Shown here: positions 48,942 to 58,972 of the stretch, piece after piece
Layout of the letters: each line of letters begins with the position of its first letter
How positions within the stretch are numbered: the stretch's first letter is position 1
DNA from: an uncultured Verrucomicrobiales bacterium
GTDB taxonomy: Bacteria > Verrucomicrobiota > Verrucomicrobiia > Verrucomicrobiales > Akkermansiaceae
DNA length: 64,000 bases
Direction: 5' to 3'
NCBI GenBank assembly: GCA_947039485.1
Contig: CAMQZC010000001.1
Location: 80,565 to 144,564, forward strand
Notes under the pieces: generated by a model
The model's database searches: none
The model's input: only the letters and a program-made list of their open reading frames with translations
Told to the model about the DNA's origin: nothing
Translations under genes and position numbers: made by a program

Positions 48942-49766
48942 TTAGGGCAGCTTGGGGTATTTGCTGTAGTCGGGTTTGCGCTTCTCAAGGAAGGCTGTGG
49001 AGCCCTCATGTGCTTCGTCGCAGAGGTAGTAGAGCATGGTGGCGTCACCAGCGAGCTCTTGGATGCCTGCCTGACCGTCAAGCTCGGCATTGAGGCCTGC
49101 TTTGATGAGGCGCAGAGCGATGGGGGAGAGCTCCATCATCTCGCTCGCCCATTGGACATACTCGTCTTCGAGTTGCTCAAGGGGGACAATTTTGTTGATG
49201 AGTCCCATGTCAAGGGCTTCTTGTGCATTGTACTTGCGGCAGAGGAACCATATTTCACGTGTCTTCTTTTGACCGATGCAGCGCGCCATGTAGGAGGAAC
49301 CAAAACCAGCGTCAAAGCTGCCAACGCGTGGGCCCGTCTGGCCAAAGATGGCATTCTCCGATGCGATGGAGATATCGCAGACGAGGTGCAGGACGTGGCC
49401 GCCACCGATGGCAAAGCCGTTGACTGCGGCGATGACGGGCTTGGGCAGGCTGCGGATTTGCTTCTGTACATCCAGCACGCTGAGGCGTGGTACGCCCTCA
49501 TCGTCGATGTAGCCGCCGCGGCCCTTGACATTCATGTCACCGCCAGAGCAGAAGGCACTCTCTCCGACACCTGTGAGGACGACAACTTGCACACTCGCCA
49601 TCTCACGGCAGTGGTAGAGCGCGTTGCTCATCTCTGCGGTCGTGAGGGGGGTGAAGGCGTTGCGGTAGCGGTCGCGGTTGATGGAGATACGGGCGATGCC
49701 GCCAAATTGCTCAAAGAGAATCTCCTTGTATTGCTTGATAGGGGTCCATGTATGGGTCGTGTTCAT
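48942..49766 (-). CDS. menB: 1,4-Dihydroxy-2-naphthoyl-CoA synthase
   Basis: MenB closes the second ring of the naphthoquinone by Dieckmann-type condensation of o-succinylbenzoyl-CoA. The 274-residue crotonase-fold protein has the expected blocks: [23 protein letters not shown] (oxyanion hole), [14 protein letters not shown], the MenB-specific [22 protein letters not shown] and the C-terminal [12 protein letters not shown]. The length is normal. It starts 27 bp after menD. Confidence 0.97.
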   Translation of the reverse strand: MNTTHTWTPIKQYKEILFEQFGGIARISINRDRYRNAFTPLTTAEMSNALYHCREMASVQVVVLTGVGESAFCSGGDMNVKGRGGYIDDEGVPRLSVLDVQKQIRSLPKPVIAAVNGFAIGGGHVLHLVCDISIASENAIFGQTGPRVGSFDAGFGSSYMARCIGQKKTREIWFLCRKYNAQEALDMGLINKIVPLEQLEDEYVQWASEMMELSPIALRLIKAGLNAELDGQAGIQELAGDATMLYYLCDEAHEGSTAFLEKRKPDYSKYPKLP

Positions 49767-49793
49767 ATGCTTTAATTTATTGTGTTAAGTGTG

Positions 49794-51479
49794 TTAGCGT
49801 AGGAGGTCGCGGAGGCTCTTGGCATCCTCTGCGGTGGTGGTAAAGGTCTCAATGATGAGGGGGCAGCTTGGGGGCTGATCGGCGGATGCTCTCGCCTCAA
49901 GTGCGGGGAGGGCGTGAGCTTCCCAATCATTGATATTGTGCACGGGGATGTAGCGTAGTCCACAGCTCTCAGCCCAGCCTTGTGCGCTGTGCTTGTGCTT
50001 GTGCTGGGCGCTGATGTAGCGATGACCAGCGCTATGCTGATCTAGTCCTGGGAGAGCGTCAAAGATGGCACCGCCGCTGTTATTGAGCAGCAAGATGCAG
50101 AGATTGGGGCTGAGACAGGGGAGGCTCAGGGCATTCATGTCGTAGAAGAAGCTCAGATCGCCAATGACGAGGTAGTTTGGCTTGTCATCGGATGCGGCGT
50201 AGCCGATGGCGCTCGAAAGGCTACCCTCGATGCCATTGCATCCGCGGTTGCAGTCAACGATGACTTCCGGGGGGAGGGGGTAGAGCTGAGCGAGGCGCAC
50301 CGACATGCTGTTGGCGAGATGAAGGCTGGCGCGCAGTGGGAGGCTAGCGATGAACTCACCCACGAGTCGCGCCGCTGCATAGGGTTGGCTCTCAAGGGGA
50401 GCTAGGGCGTGATTGGCGGAGCGCTGCTGCCATGCTTGGAAGTAGTCACAGCTCGGGCTCTCAGGCTCCATATCCTCAGCAAAGGCCTCGATGAGGTCCC
50501 AGAGCTCGTCTTGGCTACCCTCAATAGCGAGGCGGAGACAGCGGAATGTGTCAATGATAGCACCATCGGGGCTGATGTGCCAGTGCTCGGCAGCTGGATG
50601 CTCGCGCAGGAGACGCTTGATGCGCTTGGAGATAATGCAGCCACCAAGGCTGATGATGAGGTCGGGAGCGAGCTCTGCTGGGCAGTCACGACCGAGTACT
50701 TGGTCAGGGTTGTTGATGACACCGGGGATGCCTGCGCAGTTGCCGAGTTGCTCCGCGACGATGACAAAGCCCTTCTCCATGAGGGTCTCGCTGAGCTGAG
50801 GGGGCAGGGGGCACTGCCCGACAAGTATCATGCGACGGGGCTGGGCGCGCAGGCGATTGATGAGCTGCTCCTCCTGATGTCCGCTCATGAGGGCGAACTC
50901 GCAGCGATGGATGACGCGCTGGGGCTCCAGAGGGGACTCGCTGCGCTCAAAAAGAGGCTCTGAGAGGGGGATATTGATGTGGACAGGTCCGCTGCCGCGG
51001 TGGCGCAGCTCAAGCAGAGCCTCATTGATGAGGCGATTGCGATGCCAGAGGCTCTCTGGGCTATCACTCTCTGGCAGGCTGTAGCTGCCACGTAGCATGC
51101 TGCTGAGGCTGCCTTGCTGGGGGAGAGTCTGTCCATCTTGCTGCCCAAGCCACGCGGCCGGGCGGTCTGCAGAGATGAGTAGCAAGGGGATATTGCGGTA
51201 GTAAGCCTCCGCAATGGCTGGGTGAGCATTGAGCAGCGCGCTGCCAGAGGTAACGATGATGGCAACGGGGCTCTGTGCTTGACTCGCCCAGCCCAGTGCC
51301 ATAAAAGCGCCCGAACGCTCATCCGTGGCAGCTCGACATTCCATCTCTGGATGCTCGGCAAGACTGCTGAGGATGGGTGAATTACGGCTGCCGGGGCAGA
51401 GGACGCAGCGGCTGATAGCATGTGCATGCATGAGCTCGATGAGTTGGCGTACAGGTGCGAGGGCAGAGTAGCTAGGCAT
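49794..51479 (-). CDS. menD: SEPHCHC synthase (2-oxoglutarate decarboxylase, menaquinone)
   Basis: MenD is a thiamine-diphosphate enzyme that adds the 2-oxoglutarate-derived succinyl unit to isochorismate. The 561-residue protein has CPGSRNSPI (from 28), the cofactor glutamate region ATDERSGAFMALG, NIPLLLISADRP and a C-terminal ThDP-binding GDLSFFYDMNALSL ... NNSGGAIFDALPG. It is the first gene of the men cluster and divergent from the M50 protease gene across 138 bp. Confidence 0.97.
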   Translation of the reverse strand: MPSYSALAPVRQLIELMHAHAISRCVLCPGSRNSPILSSLAEHPEMECRAATDERSGAFMALGWASQAQSPVAIIVTSGSALLNAHPAIAEAYYRNIPLLLISADRPAAWLGQQDGQTLPQQGSLSSMLRGSYSLPESDSPESLWHRNRLINEALLELRHRGSGPVHINIPLSEPLFERSESPLEPQRVIHRCEFALMSGHQEEQLINRLRAQPRRMILVGQCPLPPQLSETLMEKGFVIVAEQLGNCAGIPGVINNPDQVLGRDCPAELAPDLIISLGGCIISKRIKRLLREHPAAEHWHISPDGAIIDTFRCLRLAIEGSQDELWDLIEAFAEDMEPESPSCDYFQAWQQRSANHALAPLESQPYAAARLVGEFIASLPLRASLHLANSMSVRLAQLYPLPPEVIVDCNRGCNGIEGSLSSAIGYAASDDKPNYLVIGDLSFFYDMNALSLPCLSPNLCILLLNNSGGAIFDALPGLDQHSAGHRYISAQHKHKHSAQGWAESCGLRYIPVHNINDWEAHALPALEARASADQPPSCPLIIETFTTTAEDAKSLRDLLR

Positions 51480-51617
51480 GTGCCTATCTTAGCATAGAGG
51501 GCGAAGCTTGGCAAAAGTTAATTAGATGGGCTCTCTGACTGTTTTTTCTGACATGCAGGGCTCTGCCGCGCAATGTGTGCTTGCCAGCTTGGAATCTAGC
51601 TACTAGAATGATGTCGC

Positions 51618-52316
51618 ATGCTACGTTTTACCCTCTTTCGAGTGCCTATTTTGATCCATCCCACACTTTGGGTAACGCTGGCTGTTTTTGGGCTCGTTGG
51701 AGGTTATGCCCATATGGGCACTCTCGTGTCTGCACTGACCTTTATCGTGGCAGGCTTGCTATGCCTGATTACCCATGAGCTGGGACATGCGCTGGTCGGA
51801 CGAGCTCTGGCTGGTGGTCAGCCTCAGATTCTCATGACGGGGCTCGGCGGCGATTGCTGCAATGCCGAGGCACGCTTCACACGCTCTCAAGGCATCATCA
51901 TGACGGCAGCCGGCCCGATGGCAACCCTGTTGCTCGGCTTACTTGCCTTTATCGTCTTGTATGTGATTGCTCCCAATATGGATGAGGCCTGCGCTCTGGC
52001 TTCTGATTACGCCTGCGGCAACGCGCCCGAGAGCACAGTAGGCGCGCTGAGCGTAGGAATGCTCTGCCTGCTGCGCCACGTGATTTATATCTCCTTCTGG
52101 TGGACAATGCTCAACCTGCTGCCCATTTATCCTCTGGACGGAGGGCAAATCATGTCGGGGATATGCTCCTCCATGCGCACAGTCTTCTGCTGTAGCCTCA
52201 TTGTGTCTGTGGTGGTTTTCTTGGTCACCATCTGCCTTGGCTGGTGGCTCGTCGCCCCATTCATGCTGGCTCTGGGCTATATCAACTACCGAGGCATGCG
52301 CGCAACGGCGTCTTAA
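51618..52316 (+). CDS. Site-2 protease family M50 (SpoIVFB-like, no PDZ)
   Basis: The 232-residue integral membrane protein has about six hydrophobic helices. The zinc motif HELGH is at His53-His57 and the third ligand at LLPIYPLDGG near residue 170. No PDZ or CBS domain is present, unlike the rseP gene in this window. Such small M50 proteins cut transmembrane regulators. The substrate is unknown. It stands alone. Confidence 0.88.
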   Translation: MLRFTLFRVPILIHPTLWVTLAVFGLVGGYAHMGTLVSALTFIVAGLLCLITHELGHALVGRALAGGQPQILMTGLGGDCCNAEARFTRSQGIIMTAAGPMATLLLGLLAFIVLYVIAPNMDEACALASDYACGNAPESTVGALSVGMLCLLRHVIYISFWWTMLNLLPIYPLDGGQIMSGICSSMRTVFCCSLIVSVVVFLVTICLGWWLVAPFMLALGYINYRGMRATAS

Positions 52317-52445
52317 ATAGCCAAATACCAGCCCCACAGGCTTACTGTCGAGGGGAGAGCAGAGCCCCCTCCAATTCAACGAGCAGAGGGTGGGCTATGT
52401 CCTGCATCATTGAGAGCATCCTTTGACGATTCTTTACTGCGCTGC

Positions 52446-52922
52446 TTATTGTAGATGTAGCGCTCTAAGTTGAAACTCTGCATCGTGGAATTTTTCCACT
52501 TGCTGATACATGCTTTCATAATGTTGACTTCTAGGATTGATTGTAGTGAAGTTCATGGGAAATTGTGTATCATGCGGACTGACGCTTGGCAGCTTTCTCT
52601 TCATCTTGTTCATATAGCTTCGCGTAATGAATTGAGCTTGCTTGACGTCATAGTTGATTATACGGTCCTTCAAGCTCATATCCATGATTGAGATAACGCC
52701 ATAACTGGGCTCAATCCGAATGTCTATACCACTATCGTCACTACTTTTCTTCTGATAGATGAGCTTGTCTTGGTAGTAGACCCACTCATAGCATGAGTAA
52801 CTGAAGGGGAAGCAGCTAATATGCTTCCATCTCAATTGCCCGATGCGCACGTCTCCATACCCCTGTAAGAAGATATGTGTAGTAATAAGCAGGAGACCTG
52901 CTAGTAGCAAGTATTTTTTCAT
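52446..52922 (-). CDS. Small secreted protein of unknown function (module 1)
   Basis: ATG at 52922 gives a 158-residue protein with signal peptide MKKYLLLAGLLLITTHIFLQG. The mature part is mixed, with SYGVISIMDMSLKDRIINYD and a Met/Asn-rich stretch. No family is recognised. It is the left member of a module (four-helix membrane protein, remnant, small secreted protein) that recurs at 58.7-59.8 kb. Its start region is repeated at 54225. Confidence 0.6.
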   Translation of the reverse strand: MKKYLLLAGLLLITTHIFLQGYGDVRIGQLRWKHISCFPFSYSCYEWVYYQDKLIYQKKSSDDSGIDIRIEPSYGVISIMDMSLKDRIINYDVKQAQFITRSYMNKMKRKLPSVSPHDTQFPMNFTTINPRSQHYESMYQQVEKFHDAEFQLRALHLQ

Positions 52923-52956
52923 TAAGCACATCTTAGTCTCCTAGCATGTGAATGTC
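52915..52956 (-). repeat. Repeat R1: start region of the secreted gene, copied at 54225-54258
   Basis: The stretch TTTTTTCAT-T/C-AAGCACATC followed by TTAGTCTCCTAGCATGTGAA and TGTC occurs here and at 54225-54258 with one mismatch. It includes the start codon and upstream region of the secreted-protein gene. Confidence 0.85.
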
Positions 52957-53090
52957 AACAGATAAGGCCTAGGATAATTTCGCCCTATCTCTAGCAGGGG
53001 AGCTTCATGTGAAGGTGGTTTTTCACTGGATACATCATATCATCCGAGTTACCTAGCAGGGTAAGCTTTGTTATTCTATAGGGGCAAGTT

Positions 53091-53193
53091 CTCCCAGCGC
53101 TGCAAAATCTGCCGCAACACCCTAGCTGCCCTCCTCAACATGCTCAATCAAAGCCTCGAAGAAATCGAGAGAATACTGTATGGTGTCGTTTGA
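53091..53193 (+). pseudogene. Remnant of an unknown gene's 3' end (copy 1)
   Basis: The + strand reads TLAALLNMLNQSLEEIERIL then YGVV and TGA. The same ending occurs at 58973-59076 as NMLNQSPEEIERILFDLVC. Upstream frames differ by one base between the copies, so both are decayed. It is part of a 448-bp gap with no other gene except a weak inverted repeat near 53265-53300. Confidence 0.5.
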
Positions 53194-53379
53194 TACTGTG
53201 AGCGGAGAAGGGAGGGGAGCTTGCTTGATGGTACAGACTGAGTAGATGTAGGGCTAAAGCTAAAAAGACGGGCTGATTTAGCTTGGAATCAACCCGCCTC
53301 CGATTAGGGGTTCTATATGTAAAATCTCAATATTGATATAAGCTTATAGATTATAAATTAGTTTGCTTGACTGCTGCGT

Positions 53380-54048
53380 TTAATGAAGAAGCTCTAACTG
53401 AAGAAATGCGTAGATTTGAATGACGAGTGCTATAATGTAGAGAGGGTATTTGATGTAATGAGTAGCACAATAATGTATTTTACCCTCTTCGTTGATCTGG
53501 GGTGCTGGGCAGCGTGAAATAATTAAGCTATAGATATTGATAAGTGCCCAGCCACAGACTGAGATGATAGCTATTATACTTGGAATAGACGTAAGTATCA
53601 AGAGGGGCGCATAAAGTATCATCGCAACCAGTACATCGATATCCTCAGGGAGTTGTAGTACTAGTCTTGCAATGAGCCACGCTGCGAGATTTATCGTGAT
53701 GCTACAAAGAGCTGTTATTGCTAAATATTGAGACCATTTCGATAATCGAGCTCTCAACGCCAAATCATCCATGACGAGTTCGCTAGGTGATGATCTGCTA
53801 AATATACATATTATCTTAAAAATATGATAAGTAATAGCAATAAGCGCCAATACGTAGGGGGAAATCTTAACAGTAAAATTAAGATTGCTTTGCGTATTAG
53901 CACTTAAATCTGTAATATCGACAATATACGAATAAGGAAAGTATTTTATCTGAAATAGATTGAGGAGCATCAATGAAAAAAATACAAATGTTAGCAAAAT
54001 ATTAGCTTCGCCTAATACTGCAGATATACCTTTTATTTCTCTCTTCAT
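53380..54048 (-). CDS. Four-helix membrane protein, paralogue 1
   Basis: The 222-residue protein has four or five hydrophobic helices, a short charged cytoplasmic stretch around residue 90 (LRARLSKWSQYLAI) and the terminal phrase IQIYAFLQLELLH. The protein at 59121-59768 ends SLQIYAYLQFQLLH and has the same size and helix pattern, so the two are paralogues. Another protein at 60391-60984 is similar in layout. No known family is recognised. A role as an immunity or envelope protein is speculative. Confidence 0.65.
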   Translation of the reverse strand: MKREIKGISAVLGEANILLTFVFFSLMLLNLFQIKYFPYSYIVDITDLSANTQSNLNFTVKISPYVLALIAITYHIFKIICIFSRSSPSELVMDDLALRARLSKWSQYLAITALCSITINLAAWLIARLVLQLPEDIDVLVAMILYAPLLILTSIPSIIAIISVCGWALINIYSLIISRCPAPQINEEGKIHYCATHYIKYPLYIIALVIQIYAFLQLELLH

Positions 54049-54224
54049 GATTAGATACTGATGCTATCATTTATATTCATTCAATGTCAATGTAATGACC
54101 CTGTTTAGAATGTTGTATTTCCTGTTGAACTCTTCACTTATAGAGATGGTTGTTGAAAGCATAGCATTTTTATCAAGACCGAAAATTTCTTGAGCAGATA
54201 AAAATGTATCGCGATTTTTTCATC

Positions 54225-54328
54225 AAGCACATCTTAGTCTCCTAGCATGTGAATGTCGATATAAGTTTACAGATTATAATTTGTTGCCTTGGCTGGCGAT
54301 ATTTAATGAAGTAGCTCTAGCTGAATAT
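54225..54328 (-). pseudogene. Fused remnant: 3' end of a membrane paralogue joined to start of a secreted gene
   Basis: The segment 54256-54328 resembles 53333-53405 (the C-terminal codons Y-I-Q-L-E-L-L-H and the following DNA). The adjoining 54225-54258 repeats the start region of the secreted gene (R1). This looks like what is left of a third module after an internal deletion. It lies just before the large NTPase gene, in a 310-bp gap. Confidence 0.6.
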
Positions 54329-54358
54329 AAACAACGTTGATTCACTATCGTTATAACC

Positions 54359-57300
54359 TTGCAACCAGATGCTCGTATTGATAGAATTGCTGATGTAGCT
54401 TATATGAAACCATCGCAAGAAAGTCCGGCCTCAAATCGTATCGAGTTAGATAGACGTTATCGTGTGAGTGGTGATTATTTTTCATCACGTATTAGTATTG
54501 ATGAACTTTTATCACTTAAGGGAAACAATGTCTCCGTTATTCTTGGGGATAAGGGGTCAGGTAAGACTACAGAAATCTACCAAGCTGCTGAAAATCGAAA
54601 GAAGGAAAACCCTGGTAGTGTCTTGATATACCGATTGGAGGAATGCTTGAAGATGATGACTCAAGCTGATAAGATTACTGCTTGGAATGCCTATTCGGGC
54701 ATCCGCTACCTCTTTCTCGACTCTGTGGATGAATGTCGCTTGGGGCAGACTCAGAGTAGTGATGATTTGTTTGAGCAGGCTCTTAATAATTTGGGTGGTC
54801 AGCTTAAGATATCATCGGAAACAAAAATTATCATTACCTCTCGCGTAGCAGAGTGGCAGAAAGTAGAGGATGAGAACAGAGTTGTCGATTTCTTCGAACG
54901 AACTAACAGCGAAATCGCGGCGAAGATTAAGGCATCAAAAGAAAAGAATGCGGATAAACAGTGGTTCAATCATGAGAATGCTGAGTCTATCGAACCCTAT
55001 CACGTATTTGAAATCCAAGAGATGAAATCACATCAGGTTAAGCGCTTAGCAGAGAAATTCTATACTAGTACTGCTGAGTCGCGGCTCTCAGGGATTCGGA
55101 ATCTTCCTTCCTTTTTCTATGGGACGCCAGTAGAAGCGTTGGATACATTGAGGTATATCCACTATTTAGCTGATGGAGAGATTGACGAAATGGAGTTTCT
55201 ACGCGTGAAGCTACAATCTCGCTACAGGGAGCTTAATGCACGGTACCGTAATAACGAGCGCTTGACAATGAAGCAAGTTGAGGCCTTTACACAACGTGCT
55301 GCAATTGCTTCACTTTTGTGTAAAACTCTTTCATTTAGAAAGAGACGATATTATAGGCACGCACTTGAGGCTGATGCAAATACCGTGATATCCTTAGAAG
55401 AGTTATTCCCAGAGAGTGAAATAGCCGACATAAATAATTTTGCAGATTCAACACTTTTTATCTCGAATGGACAATGCAACCGAATTAAATTCTACAATGA
55501 AAGCATTCGTGATTATGCGGCTTTTAGATGGCTACAATCTCAATTAGCGAGCCGTCCCTATCGCGATATTTGCAAATTACTCTTTAATCAATCGGAGGCT
55601 GGTGAATGCTACCCAAAAGAGAATTTTGTTTTACCCATTATTATGCTGGCAAATACGGACAGGCGCATGCAGCATATTTTGATGAAGAATTCACCGGATT
55701 TACTTATCAAGCATTCACAGTATGCTCAGTTCTTAAATGAGCAGGATAAGATTGCCGTTCTTGATGTCTTATTTAAGAAATACCCATACCGCCTCAACGA
55801 ACTGATGAGAGATACAGGATATGGTGAAGAGGCATTTTCATATTATTTTAGCAAAGATGCGATACTTGTAGATTACTTGATGCCTAAACTTTCTGAGTCA
55901 CAGTCAGAATTTGAGGTGGCTATTGTTTATCATTTGCTTTGTCATCAACAAGTAGACAAATTAACCCAAGATGTTAAATCTCGTTTAATATCCTATATTG
56001 AAAGAGATTTAGATGCGCACAGTGAAGAGATTGTAGATGCATTAATCTCTTTGTTCTTTAGACTTCAGCCGTCACCTTCGCAATTTGTGAGCTTTAAAAA
56101 AAAGCTGTTTCTCAAAAAAATCACAAGAAATACCGTTTATGACAGCTTTTTTGATAGAGCTTATCCAAATTACCTCGATACCGAGGCGGTGATGGATCAA
56201 CTATTCAGGGTACAGGAAATTGGATATAAATTAGCTTCGATTTTAGAGGGGCTGTTTAAGCATAATGATTTTAACGATGATGAGCTTCGCAAGGCTATTA
56301 CTCATTTGGAGTCTCGCTGTGAACATTTGGAGTCTCGCTGTGAATATTGTTTAGGTTTGATCGTATCCCTAGTTATAGAGGCAATAAAGAGAAACTTCGA
56401 GCTTGATCAGATTACTGCTTATTTGTATAAAATTTACAGAAGAATAATCACTCTCAGGCATTCTTCAACATCTAAAAATCCAGCGATTAAGCGTCTACGA
56501 AATAAACTAAGTGATCATCATACTAAAGCTTTACTGACTCATCTTAAGGATGAGTTCTTACGTGAGCCTAGTTCGTCGGTATTTGATCATTACTATTACT
56601 TTAGAGACGATAATATATTGAGTCATACACAAATAATAAACCTAATGCTCGATTTAAGTATTTGCCCTAGCCTTGAGGATTCTATAACAGTTAAATTTTT
56701 TAGATTTGCTTTAAGTTATAGTGATATATATCAGATTGATATTAAAAAATATGCAAATAACCCATCTAAAGTAGTATTACTTAGCCAGCGAAAAGAACAG
56801 ATATCCAAGGAGCAAGAAGAGGCACGCATTAGAGCTCAACCAAAGCGTGAAGATCTTGAAAATCACAATAAGAATATACAAGATATGCTTGATAAATTAG
56901 ATGACATTAAATCTGGTGATTTCGAAAAAAGAGACTGTTTGATATCATTATTTAAGGAAACTGTCAACAATTCACAGTGGGGTGAGTGGAAGATTGAAGT
57001 TTTAGTTGAGAACACGAATCAAGTTATAGCTGATGCGTTCTGTGAAGGCATGCGCCAGTTGTGGATAAAATCAGTCGATATATTTTCAGCTACAGACGAG
57101 TATGATAAGGACCTAGCACCCGTTATTTTACTGTCAATCAATCTTTCATACTCAAGTATAAAGGATAAATTTTGGAATGAAGCTAAATATGCTCGTGTCG
57201 CATTGAGATTTGGCCTTCATGAAATGAATGGCCTTCCTCATTGGTATGATGAAATGAGGAAGTTACACCCAAGAGAGGCAGAATCCATCATTAAGCCGTA

Positions 57301-58633
57301 TATTCTAGAGAACGTGGGTAGTGAAGCATACATGTTCTTTAAACCCCTGTACAAACTCAAATCATGCAAGAAACAGTTTTATTATAATCTAGTATATAAA
57401 ACTCTCATTGAATCAGTTGACATAACAAGATCAAACTTCATTATTTCTTTTCTTTATTTAGCTTCTCATCCATTGGCTGATGTTAATATCTTAACTGAGT
57501 TAATAACATCAAAATGTTCGCTGTTTGAGGAGGCTGAACATCTGCCAACTTATGTGCATTTAATAAACTTAGTGAATCCTGATGAATTTATTTCGACCCT
57601 AAAGAGACTAAAAAAAGAGGGTCGAATTGATGCTAGCTTTCTTAACCGTTTTGATGCTCATTTCGATTCTTTTCATGAAGAATACTCATCGATCACGAAT
57701 CAGGCAGCATTACATAACTGGGATTATTTGCAGGAATTTACTAAGATTTGGCATTCAGTCAAAGGATGCAATTATGACAATGAAAGAGATGAGCAGAACT
57801 TCAATGGTTATGTGTCCATATTCGACCGTATATACAGTAGCTTGATTAGCAACCTTCCTGCAGAAAATGATTGGACTCAAGTGGCAAAAGATAGAGCTCA
57901 AGTGGAAAAGTTATGCGCAATCTACCCTAGCAGGAATTTAGGTAACCTACTCCTCGCTAAGATGGATAGCGTCTACTATCAAAACAATAGTAACCCATGG
58001 AGGGAGGATGAAATCATCAGGTATGAAGAACGAGGCTATCTCGAACCAAAGTGCAGTAATGACCTATTCGAAATCGTTGTTTCTAAGTTCAAGGATATCA
58101 AGCATGATAATGAGGCCGCCGACTACTCAAATCGCGAGCCCTATAAGATTCTAGCGAACAGCAAAGATGATGATAAAAGAAAGAAAAGATTCAAGGAATC
58201 AATTTTCCAAAAGCAGATGCTGATGGAGCTTCGCTTGCGCTCCAACGAGCTCTACTCCGCTGTGCGTGAGGTCGAAGTTTACAATGACAAAAAACCTGAT
58301 TTACAAATATGGCATCGAAGCTTTGTTGTCAATATTGAGTGCAAGATTGTTGATTCGTGGAGTTATAAGGAGCTTCGCGAAGCAATCAAAGAGCAGCTGG
58401 TAGGGCAATACCTCAAGCATGAGCGGAACACGCATGGTATCCTCTTGCTAGCAAGGGTCGCCAAGAAACACTGGGTTCCTGCTGGTAAGACAAAAATCAA
58501 CTATGAGCAGCTCCTTACCGATTTGCAGGCTTATGCCAAAGAGTTTACTTGCTCTGATGAAGCCGCGTATGCACATATCCAAAAGATCGAGGTCATCGCC
58601 TTGGATTATTATTTGCCTGAGAAGAAAAGATGA
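54359..58633 (+). CDS. Giant STAND/NACHT-like NTPase with C-terminal PD-(D/E)XK nuclease, putative defence protein
   Basis: The 1424-residue protein has an N-terminal P-loop NTPase: Walker A GDKGSGKTT (63-71), Walker B with the STAND-type acidic pair YLFLDSVDECR (about 117), sensor IIITSRVAEW (about 155), then a winged-helix-like region. Residues about 300-1200 are helical and repeat-like, as in sensors of STAND proteins, with a charged stretch near 820-870. The last 180 residues fit a restriction-type nuclease: KPDLQIW (Asp1314), 12 residues, IECK (Glu1327, Lys1329), then a helix with EQLVGQYL. Start is TTG 54359. ATG 54404 is possible. It is AT-rich, alone on its strand, and flanked by duplicated modules. 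Defence by abortive DNA cleavage on sensing a phage protein is an inference from the layout. Confidence 0.88.
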   Translation: MQPDARIDRIADVAYMKPSQESPASNRIELDRRYRVSGDYFSSRISIDELLSLKGNNVSVILGDKGSGKTTEIYQAAENRKKENPGSVLIYRLEECLKMMTQADKITAWNAYSGIRYLFLDSVDECRLGQTQSSDDLFEQALNNLGGQLKISSETKIIITSRVAEWQKVEDENRVVDFFERTNSEIAAKIKASKEKNADKQWFNHENAESIEPYHVFEIQEMKSHQVKRLAEKFYTSTAESRLSGIRNLPSFFYGTPVEALDTLRYIHYLADGEIDEMEFLRVKLQSRYRELNARYRNNERLTMKQVEAFTQRAAIASLLCKTLSFRKRRYYRHALEADANTVISLEELFPESEIADINNFADSTLFISNGQCNRIKFYNESIRDYAAFRWLQSQLASRPYRDICKLLFNQSEAGECYPKENFVLPIIMLANTDRRMQHILMKNSPDLLIKHSQYAQFLNEQDKIAVLDVLFKKYPYRLNELMRDTGYGEEAFSYYFSKDAILVDYLMPKLSESQSEFEVAIVYHLLCHQQVDKLTQDVKSRLISYIERDLDAHSEEIVDALISLFFRLQPSPSQFVSFKKKLFLKKITRNTVYDSFFDRAYPNYLDTEAVMDQLFRVQEIGYKLASILEGLFKHNDFNDDELRKAITHLESRCEHLESRCEYCLGLIVSLVIEAIKRNFELDQITAYLYKIYRRIITLRHSSTSKNPAIKRLRNKLSDHHTKALLTHLKDEFLREPSSSVFDHYYYFRDDNILSHTQIINLMLDLSICPSLEDSITVKFFRFALSYSDIYQIDIKKYANNPSKVVLLSQRKEQISKEQEEARIRAQPKREDLENHNKNIQDMLDKLDDIKSGDFEKRDCLISLFKETVNNSQWGEWKIEVLVENTNQVIADAFCEGMRQLWIKSVDIFSATDEYDKDLAPVILLSINLSYSSIKDKFWNEAKYARVALRFGLHEMNGLPHWYDEMRKLHPREAESIIKPYILENVGSEAYMFFKPLYKLKSCKKQFYYNLVYKTLIESVDITRSNFIISFLYLASHPLADVNILTELITSKCSLFEEAEHLPTYVHLINLVNPDEFISTLKRLKKEGRIDASFLNRFDAHFDSFHEEYSSITNQAALHNWDYLQEFTKIWHSVKGCNYDNERDEQNFNGYVSIFDRIYSSLISNLPAENDWTQVAKDRAQVEKLCAIYPSRNLGNLLLAKMDSVYYQNNSNPWREDEIIRYEERGYLEPKCSNDLFEIVVSKFKDIKHDNEAADYSNREPYKILANSKDDDKRKKRFKESIFQKQMLMELRLRSNELYSAVREVEVYNDKKPDLQIWHRSFVVNIECKIVDSWSYKELREAIKEQLVGQYLKHERNTHGILLLARVAKKHWVPAGKTKINYEQLLTDLQAYAKEFTCSDEAAYAHIQKIEVIALDYYLPEKKR

Positions 58634-58688
58634 TGGGTGCCTTGAGTAGAGAATCATGTTGATGCTCCATCTTGACCATCAGCCTTTT

Positions 58689-58940
58689 CTAATTTTTGCT
58701 GCTAGGGTACCACAGGGCTTCAAGTCCTATTTTTGTTCGCAGTAGATCAAATAGATTGTACTTATGTTCTTTATGTAGATCGGCATTATAGCTCAGCTCC
58801 CCTGTAATGCTATCTCGCTCATAGTTTGGTTCTTGATTCCATATTTCTGTACTAATATACTTTTGTGTCGACCTTGCCAGAGATTGCGCTGAACCCAAAG
58901 CCATCAAGATGGCAAACGACCACCAACTAGAGCGCATCAT
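58689..58940 (-). CDS. Small secreted protein (module 2)
   Basis: ATG at 58940 gives 83 residues with signal peptide MMRSSWWSFAILMALGSAQSLA. The mature 60 residues (KYISTEIWNQEPNYERDSIT onward) are polar with several Tyr. No family recognised. It converges on the NTPase gene and holds the same place in its module as 52446-52922, although the two mature parts are not clearly similar. Confidence 0.55.
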   Translation of the reverse strand: MMRSSWWSFAILMALGSAQSLARSTQKYISTEIWNQEPNYERDSITGELSYNADLHKEHKYNLFDLLRTKIGLEALWYPSSKN

Positions 58941-58972
58941 GGAGACAGCCACTTCAAGAACATCACGCGCTC

